Shown here: piece by piece, positions 1-9,915 of the stretch
Numbering within the stretch: the stretch's first letter is position 1
How the letters are laid out: each line of letters begins with the position of its first letter
From: Haemophilus parainfluenzae
GTDB lineage: Bacteria > Pseudomonadota > Gammaproteobacteria > Enterobacterales > Pasteurellaceae
NCBI RefSeq assembly: GCF_003253005.1
Contig: NZ_QEPZ01000001.1
Coordinates: 248,001-312,000, forward strand
DNA: 64,000 bases
Direction of reading: 5' to 3'
Notes under the pieces: model-generated
What the model saw: the letters and a program-made list of their open reading frames with translations, nothing else
Told to the model about the DNA's origin: nothing
Database searches by the model: none
Made by a program: the position numbers and the translations under genes

Positions 1-292
1 GATTACCATGGGTATTGGTTCTTCTTTCTCAACTGTACCAATTATCACCTCAATTTATGTACCACTTTGTCTTTCTTTTGGTTTTTCACCACTTGCGACA
101 GTAGCTATCGTAGGTGTAGCAGCGGCATTAGGAGATGCGGGTTCACCGGCTTCTGACTCAACACTTGGTCCAACATCCGGTTTGAATATGGATGGCAAAC
201 ACGACCACATTTGGGATTCTGTTGTGCCAACCTTTATTCACTACAATATCCCACTATTAGTATTCGGCTGGATTGCAGCCATGACCCTTTAA
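1..292 (+). CDS. Na+/H+ antiporter family protein, C-terminal fragment
   Basis: This is the last ~97 codons of a reading frame that is open to the left window edge, so the gene is partial. The fragment is strongly hydrophobic, with a membrane segment around [17 protein letters not shown], then a polar loop rich in Gly, Pro, Ser and Asp ([17 protein letters not shown]), then a final membrane segment. This loop is typical of the NhaC/YuiF-like Na+/H+ antiporter family (Pfam Na_H_antiporter) of the inner membrane. A strong hairpin terminator follows the stop codon directly. The family call is from remembered motif similarity. The transported substrate cannot be inferred, since some members move amino acids rather than sodium. 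Confidence 0.7.
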   Translation, partial: ITMGIGSSFSTVPIITSIYVPLCLSFGFSPLATVAIVGVAAALGDAGSPASDSTLGPTSGLNMDGKHDHIWDSVVPTFIHYNIPLLVFGWIAAMTL

Positions 293-300
293 TCGTTATA

Positions 301-331
301 ATCCCTGCATTCATTATGCGGGGATTTTTTT
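301..331 (+). terminator. Terminator after antiporter gene, abutting priC start
   Basis: Ten-base-pair hairpin (301-310 with 316-325, one G-T pair, 5-nt loop) followed by a run of T to position 331. The priC ATG begins at 332, immediately after the T-run. Confidence 0.8.
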
Positions 332-913
332 ATGTCTATTCAATCATTACTCAATACGCTCGAACAAAAAGTACAGCAACTGACACAAGCCTATCAAGCT
401 GACTCTGATAAAAAAATCAACGCGAAATTTAACCGCACTTTATTTACTGAAGATTTTGAAACCGTCGGTTTTTATCTCAAAGAAATCCAACAAAGCTTAA
501 CTAAGCTATGTAAAATTCCTCATCAAAATGAAGAACAAATTGTATTTATGGTAGAACATCTTTTAGGGCAATGTAGCGCCTTAACGGAAGCCATGAATCG
601 TAAGTATAAAAAGCCCATTCAACCGAAAATAGCAGAGCCACAAGTTGCAAGTAATAAATCACAACATAGCATTCATCGTCTCCCTCCTAGAGAGCGTCTA
701 GAAAAGTATTATGAAGCCTTGCAGCAACTCACGGAAAAATACGAAGAAGCCAAAGCACAAGCTAATACGGCTCAAAAAGATATTCAGCGAGATATGCATA
801 AGCAAACAGCCGCAATTTATTTAACGCGCCGTCAAAAATGTTTAGAAGCGATTGAGACCTTAGAAGAATACCTTGCCTTTAAAGAGCTCCAAGAAAGTGC
901 GGTCAAAAAATAA
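332..913 (+). CDS. priC: Primosomal replication protein PriC
   Basis: PriC takes part in replication restart, loading the DnaB helicase at stalled forks that have a gap in the leading strand. The 193-residue product is all-helical and charged. It carries the family hallmark LPPRERLEKYYEAL at residues 117-130, followed by a long helical C-terminal half rich in Lys, Arg and Gln. The N-terminus aligns with E. coli PriC from the first Met, which supports this start. However, the ATG lies directly behind a terminator T-run, and the only Shine-Dalgarno-like GGGG (320-323) is buried in the terminator stem. The last codons contain an uptake signal core (895-903). Length is close to the usual ~175-195 residues. 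Confidence 0.9.
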   Translation: MSIQSLLNTLEQKVQQLTQAYQADSDKKINAKFNRTLFTEDFETVGFYLKEIQQSLTKLCKIPHQNEEQIVFMVEHLLGQCSALTEAMNRKYKKPIQPKIAEPQVASNKSQHSIHRLPPRERLEKYYEALQQLTEKYEEAKAQANTAQKDIQRDMHKQTAAIYLTRRQKCLEAIETLEEYLAFKELQESAVKK

Positions 914-937
914 GATATTTTTAATAGACTGAAAAGT

Positions 938-972
938 AAAAATCCCTAAATCTTTCGACTTAGGGATTTTTT
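938..972. terminator. Bidirectional terminator between priC and tRNA-Ser
   Basis: Inverted repeat AAATCCCTAA / TTAGGGATTT with A-run on the left and T-run on the right. It can end priC (rightward) and the tRNA-Ser transcript (leftward). Confidence 0.75.
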
Positions 973-980
973 GAATTTGA

Positions 981-1070
981 TGGCGGAGGAAGTGAGATTC
1001 GAACTCACGGAGGGCGTAAACCCTCGCCGGTTTTCAAGACCGGTGCCTTCAACCACTCGACCATTCCTCC
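981..1070 (-). tRNA. tRNA-Ser (anticodon UGA)
   Basis: Ninety-nucleotide type II tRNA on the minus strand starting GGAGGAATGG at 1070 and ending with an encoded CCA at 981-983. It has a long variable arm (GCGAGGGTTTACGCCCTCC), TTCGAATC in the T loop, and anticodon TGA read from 1036-1034. All arms fold. Terminator hairpin lies directly downstream. Confidence 0.95.
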
Positions 1071-1088
1071 GTGATTTAAGCGAGGTGA

Positions 1089-1117
1089 ATAATACGTTTT
1101 TTCCCCCACTCCGTCAA
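1089..1117 (-). promoter_or_regulatory. Promoter of tRNA-Ser
   Basis: On the minus strand, TTGACG (1117-1112), a 17-nt spacer and TATTAT (1094-1089) form a near-consensus sigma-70 promoter ~20 nt upstream of the tRNA 5' end. Confidence 0.7.
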
Positions 1118-1181
1118 GCAAGAAAATAAAAAAACTATCTGACTGACTACTTTTAAATCACTATGTTTTAAAAATACACAA

Positions 1182-1208
1182 AATAAAAACGGAACCTACT
1201 GGTTCCGT
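1182..1208 (-). terminator. Terminator of rne
   Basis: Perfect 8-bp stem ACGGAACC (1189-1196) / GGTTCCGT (1201-1208). Read leftward it is followed by a T-rich tract, just after the rne stop codon. Confidence 0.85.
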
Positions 1209-1224
1209 CTTTATTATTGAGATA

Positions 1225-4029
1225 TTACTCTGCTTTTGCTTGTGTCGCTTCAGAATAAATATGGCTAATTGCACTATGATGGCCTGCGGCGCCTTTACCG
1301 TTAAAGTAATAACGAGACTCCTTCCATTCCACAATTGGGAATGGTTTAGATTCTTCATCTGGTGCTTTCGCTAGTGTCATAGCTGCTTTTGTATGCGGCA
1401 CGGCTGAAATAGTACCTGCACGACCTGTGAACACATAAGAACGAGCAAGCTCAGTTTTTTCTTGTGATTCAACTTCTGCCGTTGCAACTTGAGCAACTGG
1501 TTCTGATTTATGATGCAAGCGTTCTAATGACTCTTGCACTTTCTGTTGAACCGCTTCATTTGCCGGTTGAGTAATGAAATCTAACGCAGGTTGTGCTTCA
1601 ACTGATTTTTCTTCCACGACAATACCAGTTGCCGGGGTGATCACACCTTTTTTCGTTTTCTCTTGCTCAAGCAACTCATCCACAGATAAGAAATTATTTT
1701 CTTTCGGTGCATTCACTGCAGAATAATCGATACATACTTTACCGCTTGCTAATTCTGGTGAAGCAACTGCCGCAAATAATGGCATTGGTGACTTCACTTC
1801 ATTACGACGACGGCGTTGATTATTCGATGTACGTAAATGACGTGGAGTACGACGTTGACGTTCTTGACGTGGTTTATCTTCTGTATTATCAACCGTGTTA
1901 TTTTCAACCACCTCATTTTTAATCACAGGAACTTCAACGGCCTCAATAACATTCTCGTTGATGTTATTTGTATTATCCTCAATACGAACACGTTTACGTA
2001 AATCACGACGTTGACGACGCTCTGCTACCGGTTTCTCTGTTTTTTCTTCTTGACGATTATCATCAGAAACATTAGCAAAATTAACCGCACTTTCAGATGT
2101 CACTTCTTCATTCGCGTTACGACGATTGCGACGATTATTTACACGCTCGCGAGTTGGACGCGCATTTTCTTCATCTGTATTTTTCGCATTATCGTTGTTT
2201 TCGTTATTGCGAGAACGACGAGTATTACGACGTTCTTGATTACGACGATTATTACGGTTGTTGTTACGATTGTTGCGGTTATTTTGGTTTTTCTCTTCTT
2301 CTTTTGGTTCAGAAGCAAATAAACCTTTAATTGCGGCAACAATTTTTGCAAACAATGACGGTTCTTCCGATTTACGCTCAACTGGTGCTGGTGCAGCCGT
2401 TGGGATCGATAGAGATACTGCTGCGCTTTCCATCACTTGCTCAGAGGTCACAGCTGCCGTTTCGATATTGCGAGAAACTAGAGACTCTTCTGGTACAAAT
2501 GTATCGTCTTGAGCATCATGGAATTTCGCTAAGTTATAGCTTAATTCGTTAAGCTCTTCGCCTTCACGAACACGGAATACACTGAAATGTGGCGTTTCCA
2601 TTGCTTCATTTGGCACCACGATAATATCAACATCATGGCGTTTTTCGATGCTATGAACGGCTTTACGTTTTTCGTTAAGTAAGTAAGACGCAATTTGTAC
2701 AGGCACGATAGTGTGTACTTGTTTGGTATTTTCTTTTAACGCTTCTTCTTCGATTAAACGTAAGATAGAAAGTGATAAGCTTTCGTTATCACGTACTTTA
2801 CCCGTACCTTGACAGCGTGGGCAAACATGGTGAGAAGATTCACCTAATGACGGACTTAAACGCTGACGCGACATTTCCAACAAACCGAAGCGAGAAATAC
2901 GGCTGATTTGAATACGCGCACGGTCTTGACGCACGGCATCACGGATACGATTTTCTACTTCACGTTGGTGACGAACAGGTGTCATATCGATGAAATCGAT
3001 AACGACTAACCCACCTAAGTCACGTAAACGTAATTGACGAGCAATTTCATCTGCCGCTTCAAGGTTGGTATTTAATGCCGTTTCTTCAATATCACCACCA
3101 CGAGTTGAACGCGCTGAGTTGATATCGATCGCTGTTAACGCTTCTGTCACATCAATGACAATCGAACCACCAGAAGGTAAGCGTACTTCACGTTGGAAAG
3201 CTGATTCAATTTGTGACTCAATTTGATAGTGGCTAAATAAAGGCACTTCACCTTGATACAGTTTCACACGATTGATGAAATCTGGACGTACTAATTTGAT
3301 GTGCGCTTTTGCTTTTTCAAATACTTTCGGGCTATCAATTAAGATCTCACCGATATCACGACGCAAGTAATCACGGATCGCACGAACGATCACATCACTT
3401 TCTTGATGAATTAAAAATGGTGCCGGACGGCTTTGTGAAGCTTGTTTGATCGCTTCCCAATGATGTAAAAGTACTTTCAAGTCCCATTGTAATTCTTCTG
3501 GTGATTTACCCACACCCGCTGTACGCACGATAAGGCCAACGCCTTCTGGTACATCTAAAGAACTCAATGCTTCTTTTAATTCGATACGTTCATCGCCTTC
3601 AATACGGCGAGAGATACCACCTGCACGCGGATTGTTTGGCATAATCACCAAATAACTACCAGCAAGGGAAACAAAAGTGGTTAAGGCTGCGCCTTTATTG
3701 CCGCGTTCTTCCTTGTTCACCTGAACGATCACTTCTTGACCTTCGGTCAAAATATCACGGATATTTGGACGACCTTGGAACACATAATCAGCAGGGAAAT
3801 ACTCACGGGCAATTTCTTTTAAAGGAAGGAAGCCATGGCGCTCTGCACCATAATCCACAAAGGCTGCCTCTAAACTCGGCTCTACGCGAGTGATTTTCCC
3901 TTTGTAAATATTCGCTTTTTTCTGTTCATGACCCGGACTTTCAATATCCAAGTCGAATAAACGCTGGCCATCGACCAACGCAACGCGCAACTCTTCTTTT
4001 TGAGTCGCATTGATTAACATTCTTTTCAT
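1225..4029 (-). CDS. rne: Ribonuclease E
   Basis: Essential endonuclease that initiates mRNA decay and processes rRNA and tRNA precursors; it is also the scaffold of the degradosome at the inner membrane. The 934-residue product has the S1 RNA-binding domain at about residues 35-125. The catalytic DNase I-like region has Asp302 and Asp345 (equivalent to E. coli D303 and D346), and the Zn-link CPRCQGTG is at 403-410. The C-terminal half is disordered, with a striking Asn/Arg-rich stretch at about 595-680. I chose ATG at 4029 ([10 protein letters not shown], as in E. coli) over a TTG two codons upstream. Like E. coli rne it has a long leader (4030-4456) suited to autoregulation. Confidence 0.97.
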   Translation of the reverse strand: MKRMLINATQKEELRVALVDGQRLFDLDIESPGHEQKKANIYKGKITRVEPSLEAAFVDYGAERHGFLPLKEIAREYFPADYVFQGRPNIRDILTEGQEVIVQVNKEERGNKGAALTTFVSLAGSYLVIMPNNPRAGGISRRIEGDERIELKEALSSLDVPEGVGLIVRTAGVGKSPEELQWDLKVLLHHWEAIKQASQSRPAPFLIHQESDVIVRAIRDYLRRDIGEILIDSPKVFEKAKAHIKLVRPDFINRVKLYQGEVPLFSHYQIESQIESAFQREVRLPSGGSIVIDVTEALTAIDINSARSTRGGDIEETALNTNLEAADEIARQLRLRDLGGLVVIDFIDMTPVRHQREVENRIRDAVRQDRARIQISRISRFGLLEMSRQRLSPSLGESSHHVCPRCQGTGKVRDNESLSLSILRLIEEEALKENTKQVHTIVPVQIASYLLNEKRKAVHSIEKRHDVDIIVVPNEAMETPHFSVFRVREGEELNELSYNLAKFHDAQDDTFVPEESLVSRNIETAAVTSEQVMESAAVSLSIPTAAPAPVERKSEEPSLFAKIVAAIKGLFASEPKEEEKNQNNRNNRNNNRNNRRNQERRNTRRSRNNENNDNAKNTDEENARPTRERVNNRRNRRNANEEVTSESAVNFANVSDDNRQEEKTEKPVAERRQRRDLRKRVRIEDNTNNINENVIEAVEVPVIKNEVVENNTVDNTEDKPRQERQRRTPRHLRTSNNQRRRRNEVKSPMPLFAAVASPELASGKVCIDYSAVNAPKENNFLSVDELLEQEKTKKGVITPATGIVVEEKSVEAQPALDFITQPANEAVQQKVQESLERLHHKSEPVAQVATAEVESQEKTELARSYVFTGRAGTISAVPHTKAAMTLAKAPDEESKPFPIVEWKESRYYFNGKGAAGHHSAISHIYSEATQAKAE

Positions 4030-4456
4030 TGTCAATTTCTCGTTTTGAATTATCTAAAATACCTTGAAAATTAACCGCACTTTACAGATTTACTGACCTT
4101 AGCCATCGACCTCGTGTTTCTCGCGAACAGTCAATCTCACGACTGTGTGTTGCTGGGTGCATTGATAGCATACTCAATTGTTATCTAAGACAATTTTCGT
4201 AAAACAATGCGGTGTGTTAATTACGCATTGCAAGGAAGCGTTAATCTTCAAGAAAAATATGTTGATTATCAATGTCTTATGCCATTCGCCGCATTGAGTT
4301 TTGACCAACATACAAAATCGCTTTCTAAATGCCAAATTTTAGGCGCAGAAAGACGCTCTATTATCCACATTCGGGGCTAAATTAGCAAGGCATTCTTGCT
4401 ATTATCACCAGGGATATTGTGATATGATTCAGCCCAATTTTTAAAGGACAGATTCA
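4030..4456. other. Long rne-rluC divergent intergenic region with rne leader hairpins
   Basis: About 420 bp without a convincing ORF between divergent rne and rluC. On the rne strand it holds a perfect 7-bp stem CAATGCG/CGCATTG (4230-4224 with 4211-4205) around an AU-rich 12-nt loop. It also has one uptake signal core (4073-4081). In E. coli the rne 5' leader of similar length folds into hairpins that RNase E cuts to control its own mRNA. The position and length here suggest the same, but I could not verify the conserved rne5 fold by eye. Confidence 0.5.
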
Positions 4457-5437
4457 ATGACTGAAAAACAAGAAAAAATCATCAATCAATCCGTCAAAAT
4501 GCTCACGATTTCTGAGGATGAAGCAGGACAACGCATTGATAATTATTTATTGGCAAAATTAAAAGGTGTGCCAAAAAGTTTGATTTATCGCATTCTGCGT
4601 AAAGGTGAAGTACGTGTGAACAAAGGGCGAATCAAACCTGAATATAAATTGCAAAATGGTGATGTGGTGCGTGTGCCACCTGTTCGTGTTTCTGAAAAAA
4701 ATACTGCCCCAATTTCTAAAAACTTGAATAAAGTTGCTTCCCTTGAAAGCCATATTATTTTTGAAGATGACTGTTTATTAGTATTGAATAAACCTTCCGG
4801 CATTGCGGTTCATGGCGGGAGTGGTTTGAATTTTGGCGTGATTGAAGCCTTGCGTGCATTACGTCCTGAAGCACGCTTTTTAGAATTGGTTCATCGCTTA
4901 GACAGAGATACATCGGGCATTTTATTGGTGGCGAAGAAACGCTCTGCCTTACGCAACTTACACGAACAACTTCGTGTTAAAACAGTACAAAAAGATTATC
5001 TCGCGCTCGTGCGTGGACAATGGCAATCTCATGTAAAAGTTGTACAAGCGCCTTTATTGAAAAATGAACTTGCTAGTGGTGAACGCATCGTCAAAGTCAG
5101 TGAACAAGGCAAACCTTCAGAAACGCGATTTGCCATCGAAGAACGCTATCAAAATGCGACCTTAGTAAAAGCGTCGCCTGTAACGGGAAGAACCCATCAG
5201 ATCCGAGTTCATACTCAATATGCAGGTCACCCAATCGCGCTGGATGATAAATACGGTGATAAAGAATTCGATAAATATATGCAAGATCTCGGGCTCAATC
5301 GTTTGTTTTTACATGCATTTTCTATTCGCTTTGAACACCCTAAAACAGGCGAAACATTACGTTTCAATGCACAATTAGATAAAGAAATGAAAACAATTCT
5401 GAAAAAACTGCGTGAAAGCAAAGAGATAAACCCATAG
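4457..5437 (+). CDS. rluC: 23S rRNA pseudouridine synthase RluC
   Basis: Converts uridines 955, 2504 and 2580 (E. coli numbering) of 23S rRNA to pseudouridine. The 326-residue protein has an N-terminal S4 RNA-binding domain (about residues 17-78) and the RluA-family catalytic domain. The active-site motif HRLDRDTSG is at 146-154, with Asp149 the expected nucleophile, and the GRTHQIRVH motif lies further on. It is divergent from rne, as in related genomes, where the two are neighbours. The length agrees with RluC. RluD, the nearest alternative, lacks this degree of match but cannot be fully excluded without alignment. Confidence 0.93.
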   Translation: MTEKQEKIINQSVKMLTISEDEAGQRIDNYLLAKLKGVPKSLIYRILRKGEVRVNKGRIKPEYKLQNGDVVRVPPVRVSEKNTAPISKNLNKVASLESHIIFEDDCLLVLNKPSGIAVHGGSGLNFGVIEALRALRPEARFLELVHRLDRDTSGILLVAKKRSALRNLHEQLRVKTVQKDYLALVRGQWQSHVKVVQAPLLKNELASGERIVKVSEQGKPSETRFAIEERYQNATLVKASPVTGRTHQIRVHTQYAGHPIALDDKYGDKEFDKYMQDLGLNRLFLHAFSIRFEHPKTGETLRFNAQLDKEMKTILKKLRESKEINP

Positions 5438-5523
5438 ACAAGAAAAATGTTTATTGCTATATTTGGCGATGGAGACAACTCGTTTCTATCATTAATTAAC
5501 ATATAACAACAAAGGATAGCAAA

Positions 5524-5805
5524 ATGGCAAAAGGACAATCATTACAAGATCCTTATTTGAATGCGTTACGCCGTGAACGTATTCCTGTTTCGATTTATCT
5601 CGTTAATGGGATTAAATTACAGGGTCAAATCGAATCATTCGACCAATTCGTGATTTTATTAAAAAACACTGTTAATCAAATGGTGTACAAACACGCTATT
5701 TCAACTGTGGTTCCAGCACGTTCTGTTTCTCACCACAATAATAACGGCCATCATGCAGCACAAACTTCTGACGCTGCAACAGAAGTAGAAACACAAGCAG
5801 AATAA
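5524..5805 (+). CDS. hfq: RNA chaperone Hfq
   Basis: Hexameric Sm-like protein that binds small RNAs and mRNAs and helps them pair. The 93-residue product keeps the key residues of the proximal RNA-binding face: Gln8, Gln41, Phe42 and the YKHA motif with Lys56 and His57. The short C-terminal tail is rich in His and Asn (SHHNNNGHH). The start is set by the AAAGGATAGCAAA ribosome site just upstream. It is followed after 9 nt by hflX, the same hfq-hflX order as in enterobacteria. Confidence 0.97.
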   Translation: MAKGQSLQDPYLNALRRERIPVSIYLVNGIKLQGQIESFDQFVILLKNTVNQMVYKHAISTVVPARSVSHHNNNGHHAAQTSDAATEVETQAE

Positions 5806-5814
5806 TTCTGTTCA

Positions 5815-7170
5815 ATGAATGATTTCATCAATTTAAGTGCGGTTGAAAATTCACCTGAAATTTCAACCGCACTTTCGTCATCTAAAACAGGCGACAATAG
5901 CCAATCGGCGAAAGATAAAGCTATCGTCGTGCATGTATTCTTTTCTCAAAATAAAAACATTGAAGATCTGCAAGAATTCCAACTTTTAGCAGAATCTGCC
6001 AATGTTGAGATTTTACAAATCATCACCACGAGCCGAGCGACACCTCAAGCGAAATATTTTATCGGTGAAGGGAAAGCACAAGAAATTGCTGATGCAGTGA
6101 GAGCCTTAGATGCCGATGTCGTTTTGGTGAATCATCAATTAACCCCTGCTCAGACCCGTAATTTAGAAAGCATCTGCCAATGTCGTGTAGTGGATCGCAC
6201 TGGGGTGATTTTAGATATCTTTGCTCAACGAGCCCGATCGCACGAAGGGAAATTACAAGTTGAATTAGCTCAGCTTAAGCATTTATCCACTCGATTAGTT
6301 CGTCGAAAAACAGGCTTAGATCAGCAAAAAGGTGCGGTTGGATTACGTGGCCCTGGCGAAACGCAGTTAGAAACGGATCGCCGTTTAATCAAGGTTCGTA
6401 TCGCACAGTTGCAAAATCGTTTGGCGAAAGTCGAAAAACAACGCAATCAAAATCGCCAAACCCGACAAAAAGCGGATATTCCGACCATTTCCTTAGTAGG
6501 CTACACCAATGCAGGGAAATCGACACTCTTCAATTTCATCACGCAAGCCAATGTCTATGCGGCAGATCAGCTTTTTGCCACCCTCGATCCCACATTAAGA
6601 CGTTTGCAAATTCAAGATGTTGGCACAGCGATTCTCGCCGATACCGTTGGTTTCGTTCGCCAACTTCCCCATGATTTAGTTTCCGCGTTTAAATCTACGT
6701 TGCAAGAAACGGTTGAAGCTAGTTTGTTATTGCACGTCATTGATGCAGCAGACGCTCGAAAGATCGAAAATATTGAAGCTGTGAATTTAGTGTTGGAAGA
6801 AATTAATGCTGATAAAGTACCAGCTTTGCTTGTGTATAACAAAATTGATTTATTGGAAAATGTGGCGCCTCATATTGAATATGATGACGAGAATAAACCC
6901 GTTGCCGTTTATCTTTCAGCACATTCAGGTGAAGGATTAGATCTGCTACTTGAAGCTATTAAAGTGCGGTTGAAAAACGAGATACTTTCTTTCACCCTCA
7001 CACTGCTCCCACAAGAGGGCAAAATCCGCCATGCGCTCTATCAATTAGATAGCATTCGTCACGAGCAAATTTCAGATGGAGGTGAATTTATCCTCAATGT
7101 ACAAATTGATAAAGTCGAATGGCTCAAACTTTGTAAACAATTCCCTAAACTGTCAGAAATTATTTACTAA
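5815..7170 (+). CDS. hflX: GTPase HflX
   Basis: Ribosome-associated GTPase that splits stalled or heat-damaged 70S ribosomes. The 451-residue product has the HflX N-domain, including the glycine-rich loop around [14 protein letters not shown] (about 175-188), then the G domain with P-loop GYTNAGKST at 229-237, DTVGFV (G3) and NKID (G4). The N-terminal ~35 residues extend beyond the E. coli start and are encoded across a perfect inverted pair of uptake signals (codons 7-20). No other in-frame ATG lies between this and the conserved region, so I keep the annotated start with some doubt. The 3' end overlaps the convergent tyrR-like gene by 11 nt. Confidence 0.95.
   Translation: MNDFINLSAVENSPEISTALSSSKTGDNSQSAKDKAIVVHVFFSQNKNIEDLQEFQLLAESANVEILQIITTSRATPQAKYFIGEGKAQEIADAVRALDADVVLVNHQLTPAQTRNLESICQCRVVDRTGVILDIFAQRARSHEGKLQVELAQLKHLSTRLVRRKTGLDQQKGAVGLRGPGETQLETDRRLIKVRIAQLQNRLAKVEKQRNQNRQTRQKADIPTISLVGYTNAGKSTLFNFITQANVYAADQLFATLDPTLRRLQIQDVGTAILADTVGFVRQLPHDLVSAFKSTLQETVEASLLLHVIDAADARKIENIEAVNLVLEEINADKVPALLVYNKIDLLENVAPHIEYDDENKPVAVYLSAHSGEGLDLLLEAIKVRLKNEILSFTLTLLPQEGKIRHALYQLDSIRHEQISDGGEFILNVQIDKVEWLKLCKQFPKLSEIIY
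5835..5874. repeat. Inverted uptake-signal pair inside the 5' end of hflX
   Basis: Perfect 14-bp inverted repeat AAGTGCGGTTGAAA (5835-5848) / TTTCAACCGCACTT (5861-5874) with a 12-nt loop. It has the form of Haemophilus USS terminators but lies within the predicted hflX coding sequence and has no T-run after it. Confidence 0.85.
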
Positions 7171-8110
7171 TACCGTATTGTTTTAATTTATTGGCAATCG
7201 CCGTGTGTGATACGCCTAATCGTTGTGCCAATTTTCGCGTACTTGGATACTGAGCATAAAACGCGCGCAATACACTCGCCTCATATTGTCCCATGATTTC
7301 ATCTAGCGTTTGCTCACCAAAATCATCTGCAGAAATGACCGCACTTTGTACAGGTTTTAAATTTAAACTTTCAATATCAAGCTGGTTATTCTTTGCTAAG
7401 GAACAGGCACGATACAAGACATTGTAAAGCTCTCGCACATTACCTTGCCAAGGCTGACCTTTCAAATAATTTAGAAAATCAGCATCATATTGCGGCATTG
7501 AAATCTTAAGCTGTGTGCTGATTTCTTGTAAAAAACTGTCTGTTAAAGGCTGAATGTCCTCCACTCGCTCACGCAATGGTGGCACATTTAGTGCTAAAAC
7601 ATTTAAGCGATGGAATAAATCACTGCGTAATTTCCCTTGTTCTAACAGTTTTTCCATCGGTTCTTGTGAAGTACAAATCACTCGAACATTTGCATGATGT
7701 TCTTTTTCTTCCCCCACTCGACGGAAAGAACCATCCGTTAAAAAACGCAATAATTTTGCCTGTAAACTTAATGAAAGCTCAGCAATGCCATCCAGTAACA
7801 CCGTACCTTCATTAGCATATTCAAAAAAACCGATGGTTTCACTGTCACCCACTTTACGCCCAAACATTTCACTTTCCGCATCTTCATCTGGCAAGCCCGC
7901 ACAGTTTACTGCAATGAATTTTTTCTCACGACGCAAGCTCGCAAAATGGCAAGCTTTTGCTAATAAGTCTTTACCCGTGCCCGTTTCACCTTGAATTAAA
8001 AGTGGTACATCAAACATCGCAAAACGTTGTGCATTTTCGACCGCACTTTTCATGGAAAAGCTTTGAGTGACAAAGCAAGAGAAAGGATCTTGTGGATTAA
8101 ATGTCAGCAT
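7160..8110 (-). CDS. tyrR: TyrR-like transcriptional regulator, short form
   Basis: Aromatic-amino-acid-responsive regulator. The 316-residue protein has only an AAA+ domain (Walker A GETGTGKD at 41-48, Walker B-like VLLDGIAE near 104-111) and a C-terminal Fis-type helix-turn-helix (about 295-316, [19 protein letters not shown]). It lacks the N-terminal ACT and PAS domains of the 513-residue E. coli TyrR, as does the short TyrR known from H. influenzae. The GAFTGA loop needed to contact sigma-54 is absent, as in TyrR, so it should act as a repressor or sigma-70 regulator. It is convergent with hflX and overlaps its end. Confidence 0.85.
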   Translation of the reverse strand: MLTFNPQDPFSCFVTQSFSMKSAVENAQRFAMFDVPLLIQGETGTGKDLLAKACHFASLRREKKFIAVNCAGLPDEDAESEMFGRKVGDSETIGFFEYANEGTVLLDGIAELSLSLQAKLLRFLTDGSFRRVGEEKEHHANVRVICTSQEPMEKLLEQGKLRSDLFHRLNVLALNVPPLRERVEDIQPLTDSFLQEISTQLKISMPQYDADFLNYLKGQPWQGNVRELYNVLYRACSLAKNNQLDIESLNLKPVQSAVISADDFGEQTLDEIMGQYEASVLRAFYAQYPSTRKLAQRLGVSHTAIANKLKQYGISK

Positions 8111-8188
8111 AAAATAAGCTCGATTTTATTGAATGATGCCGATATGATAGGGAGTTTATTGATATGTGTAAAGATTAATTTACATATA

Positions 8189-8215
8189 AAAAGGGCAATC
8201 CTTGACTGCCCTTTT
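8189..8215 (-). terminator. Terminator of the siderophore transport operon
   Basis: Stem AAAAGGGCA (8189-8197) / TGCCCTTTT (8207-8215). Read leftward it ends in a T-run just after the last gene of the operon. Confidence 0.8.
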
Positions 8216-8230
8216 AGATGATTTTTCGTA

Positions 8231-9139
8231 TTATTTTTTCACTGCACGATCAAGTTCTTGTGCGATGATTTCCATGCTTTCTAAACCACCAAACGCAAGA
8301 TACCAATTCGCTGCATCAAGATACACAATGTGTCCATCTTTATACGCTTTGGTTTGTTTGATGATATCGTTATCCAACACTTTTTGTGCATTGTTGGCTT
8401 TTTCTGTAATCGCCGCAGTACGATCCACGACAAGTAAAAAGTCTGGATTTTTTTCTAAGATATATTCAAAACCAACACTTTGGCCGTGCGTAGACGATTT
8501 AATGCTGTCATCAATCGGTTTAAAACCAAATTTTTGATAGACCATACCATAACGAGAACCATCACCAAAGGCACTGATTTTACTTTCATTAACCAACACC
8601 AATAAGGCTGTTTTGTCTTTCGCATCTTTGGCGACTTGGTCAACCTTACTTTCTAATGCTGAAAGTTTTTCTTTCGCAACATTTTCTTTACCAAAGATCT
8701 GACCAAGTGCGGTCACATTTTGTTGAAAACTCGGGTAGTAATTGTTGTAGTCATTTTCAACATTAAATACTGGCGCAATTTCTTTAAATTTGTCGATCAT
8801 TTTTTCTTGACGTTTAGACGCGATGATCAAATCCGGATTGAGTTCGTTAATTTGCTCCAATGATTGTTCTTTCAAATCACCGACATTCTTATATTTTTTG
8901 TCTGCAAATTCTGAAAGATAGTTTGGAATTTTTCCACTTTGTGGGAAGCCCACGATTTTATCTTGCACACCTAATGCATGAAGTGTGTCTGCGGCACCAA
9001 AATCAAGCACAATAACTCGCTGTGGATTTTGTGGAACAACCTGTTTTCCAGCAGCATTTTCAACGGTAATATCTGCAGCTTGTGCAATACCGGCAAATGC
9101 AAAGAGTGAAAGTGCTAAAGTTGATAATGTTTTTTTCAT
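8231..9139 (-). CDS. Periplasmic ferric-siderophore binding protein (FatB/CeuE-like)
   Basis: Solute receptor of a class III iron ABC transporter. The 302-residue protein has a Sec signal peptide (cleavage after AQA at residue 21, no lipobox cysteine). The two lobes are joined by a long helix, as in FatB, CeuE and YclQ. His218 in THGQSVG and Tyr280 in AANWYLAFGG fall where C. jejuni CeuE has the His227 and Tyr288 that coordinate iron of tetradentate catecholates. That suggests a catecholate or linear enterobactin-like ligand, which is inference. It is last in a four-gene leftward operon (permease, permease, ATPase, receptor) and precedes a terminator. No siderophore synthesis genes are nearby. 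Confidence 0.85.
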   Translation of the reverse strand: MKKTLSTLALSLFAFAGIAQAADITVENAAGKQVVPQNPQRVIVLDFGAADTLHALGVQDKIVGFPQSGKIPNYLSEFADKKYKNVGDLKEQSLEQINELNPDLIIASKRQEKMIDKFKEIAPVFNVENDYNNYYPSFQQNVTALGQIFGKENVAKEKLSALESKVDQVAKDAKDKTALLVLVNESKISAFGDGSRYGMVYQKFGFKPIDDSIKSSTHGQSVGFEYILEKNPDFLLVVDRTAAITEKANNAQKVLDNDIIKQTKAYKDGHIVYLDAANWYLAFGGLESMEIIAQELDRAVKK

Positions 9140-9153
9140 GAAGATTTCCTTAT

Positions 9154-9915
9154 TTATCTAAAATAAACGGCAATTTTATGGTCATCGATATCCTGAATAG
9201 GTATCGTCATATCGTAAATATCTTGTAGCACGGGTGATTGCATAATGTGGTTAACTTCCCCTTGGTGTACCAATTTTCCATTTTTCATGGCAACAATGTA
9301 GTCTGAGTAACAAGAGGCAAAATTAATATCGTGAATCACAATTACCACGGTTTTGTTGAGTTCTGTCGCTAATTTGCGCAAAACTTGCATGATCTGCACT
9401 GAATGTTTCATATCCAGATTATTTAATGGCTCATCCAACAAAATATAATCCGTATCTTGTGCCAGTGTCATCGCAATATAAGCGCGTTGTCGCTGACCAC
9501 CACTTAAGTTATCGATATATTGATGACGAATATCATCTAAATTCATATAGGCAATAGCATTATCAATAAAAGTGCGGTCAGTTTGGGTTAAGTTTCCTTT
9601 GCAATAAGGAAAACGCCCAAAGGCGACTAAATCTTCAATGGTTAGACGCAAATTAATGTTGTTAGTTTGCTTTAAAATCGCAAGTTGTTTCGCAATATCG
9701 CTACTTTTCTTGCGATTGAGCAATTCACCGTTGAGATAGATCTCGCCGCTATCCGCATTCAACAAACGGCTCATAATAGACAGCACAGTACTCTTCCCCG
9801 CGCCATTCGGCCCGATAAAAGACGTAATTTTCCCCGTAGGAATGGTGACGGACACATTATCCACCACCTTTTTGCTTCCGTAACTTTTAGTAATATTGCG
9901 AATTTCTATTGCCAT
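9154..9915 (-). CDS. Ferric-siderophore ABC transporter ATPase (FatE/CeuD-like)
   Basis: Cytoplasmic ATPase that powers iron-siderophore import. The 253 residues contain Walker A GPNGAGKST (35-43), the Q-loop region (LKQTNN, near 81-86), the signature LSGGQ (137-141), Walker B YILLDE (157-162) and the switch His in VIVIHD. It is typical in length for FecE/FepC/CeuD ATPases. It overlaps the upstream permease by 10 nt, showing translational coupling, and has an uptake signal core within it (9570-9578). The ligand class is set by the neighbouring receptor, not by this protein. Confidence 0.9.
   Translation of the reverse strand: MAIEIRNITKSYGSKKVVDNVSVTIPTGKITSFIGPNGAGKSTVLSIMSRLLNADSGEIYLNGELLNRKKSSDIAKQLAILKQTNNINLRLTIEDLVAFGRFPYCKGNLTQTDRTFIDNAIAYMNLDDIRHQYIDNLSGGQRQRAYIAMTLAQDTDYILLDEPLNNLDMKHSVQIMQVLRKLATELNKTVVIVIHDINFASCYSDYIVAMKNGKLVHQGEVNHIMQSPVLQDIYDMTIPIQDIDDHKIAVYFR

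Noticed and set aside
1707-2552. Several plus-strand open frames opposite the rne 3' half
   Set aside because: Shadow frames created by the repetitive Asn/Arg-coding region; no ribosome sites and no recognisable domains.
4030-4035. TTG start for rne two codons upstream
   Set aside because: RNase E proteins begin [10 protein letters not shown]; the ATG at 4029 fits.
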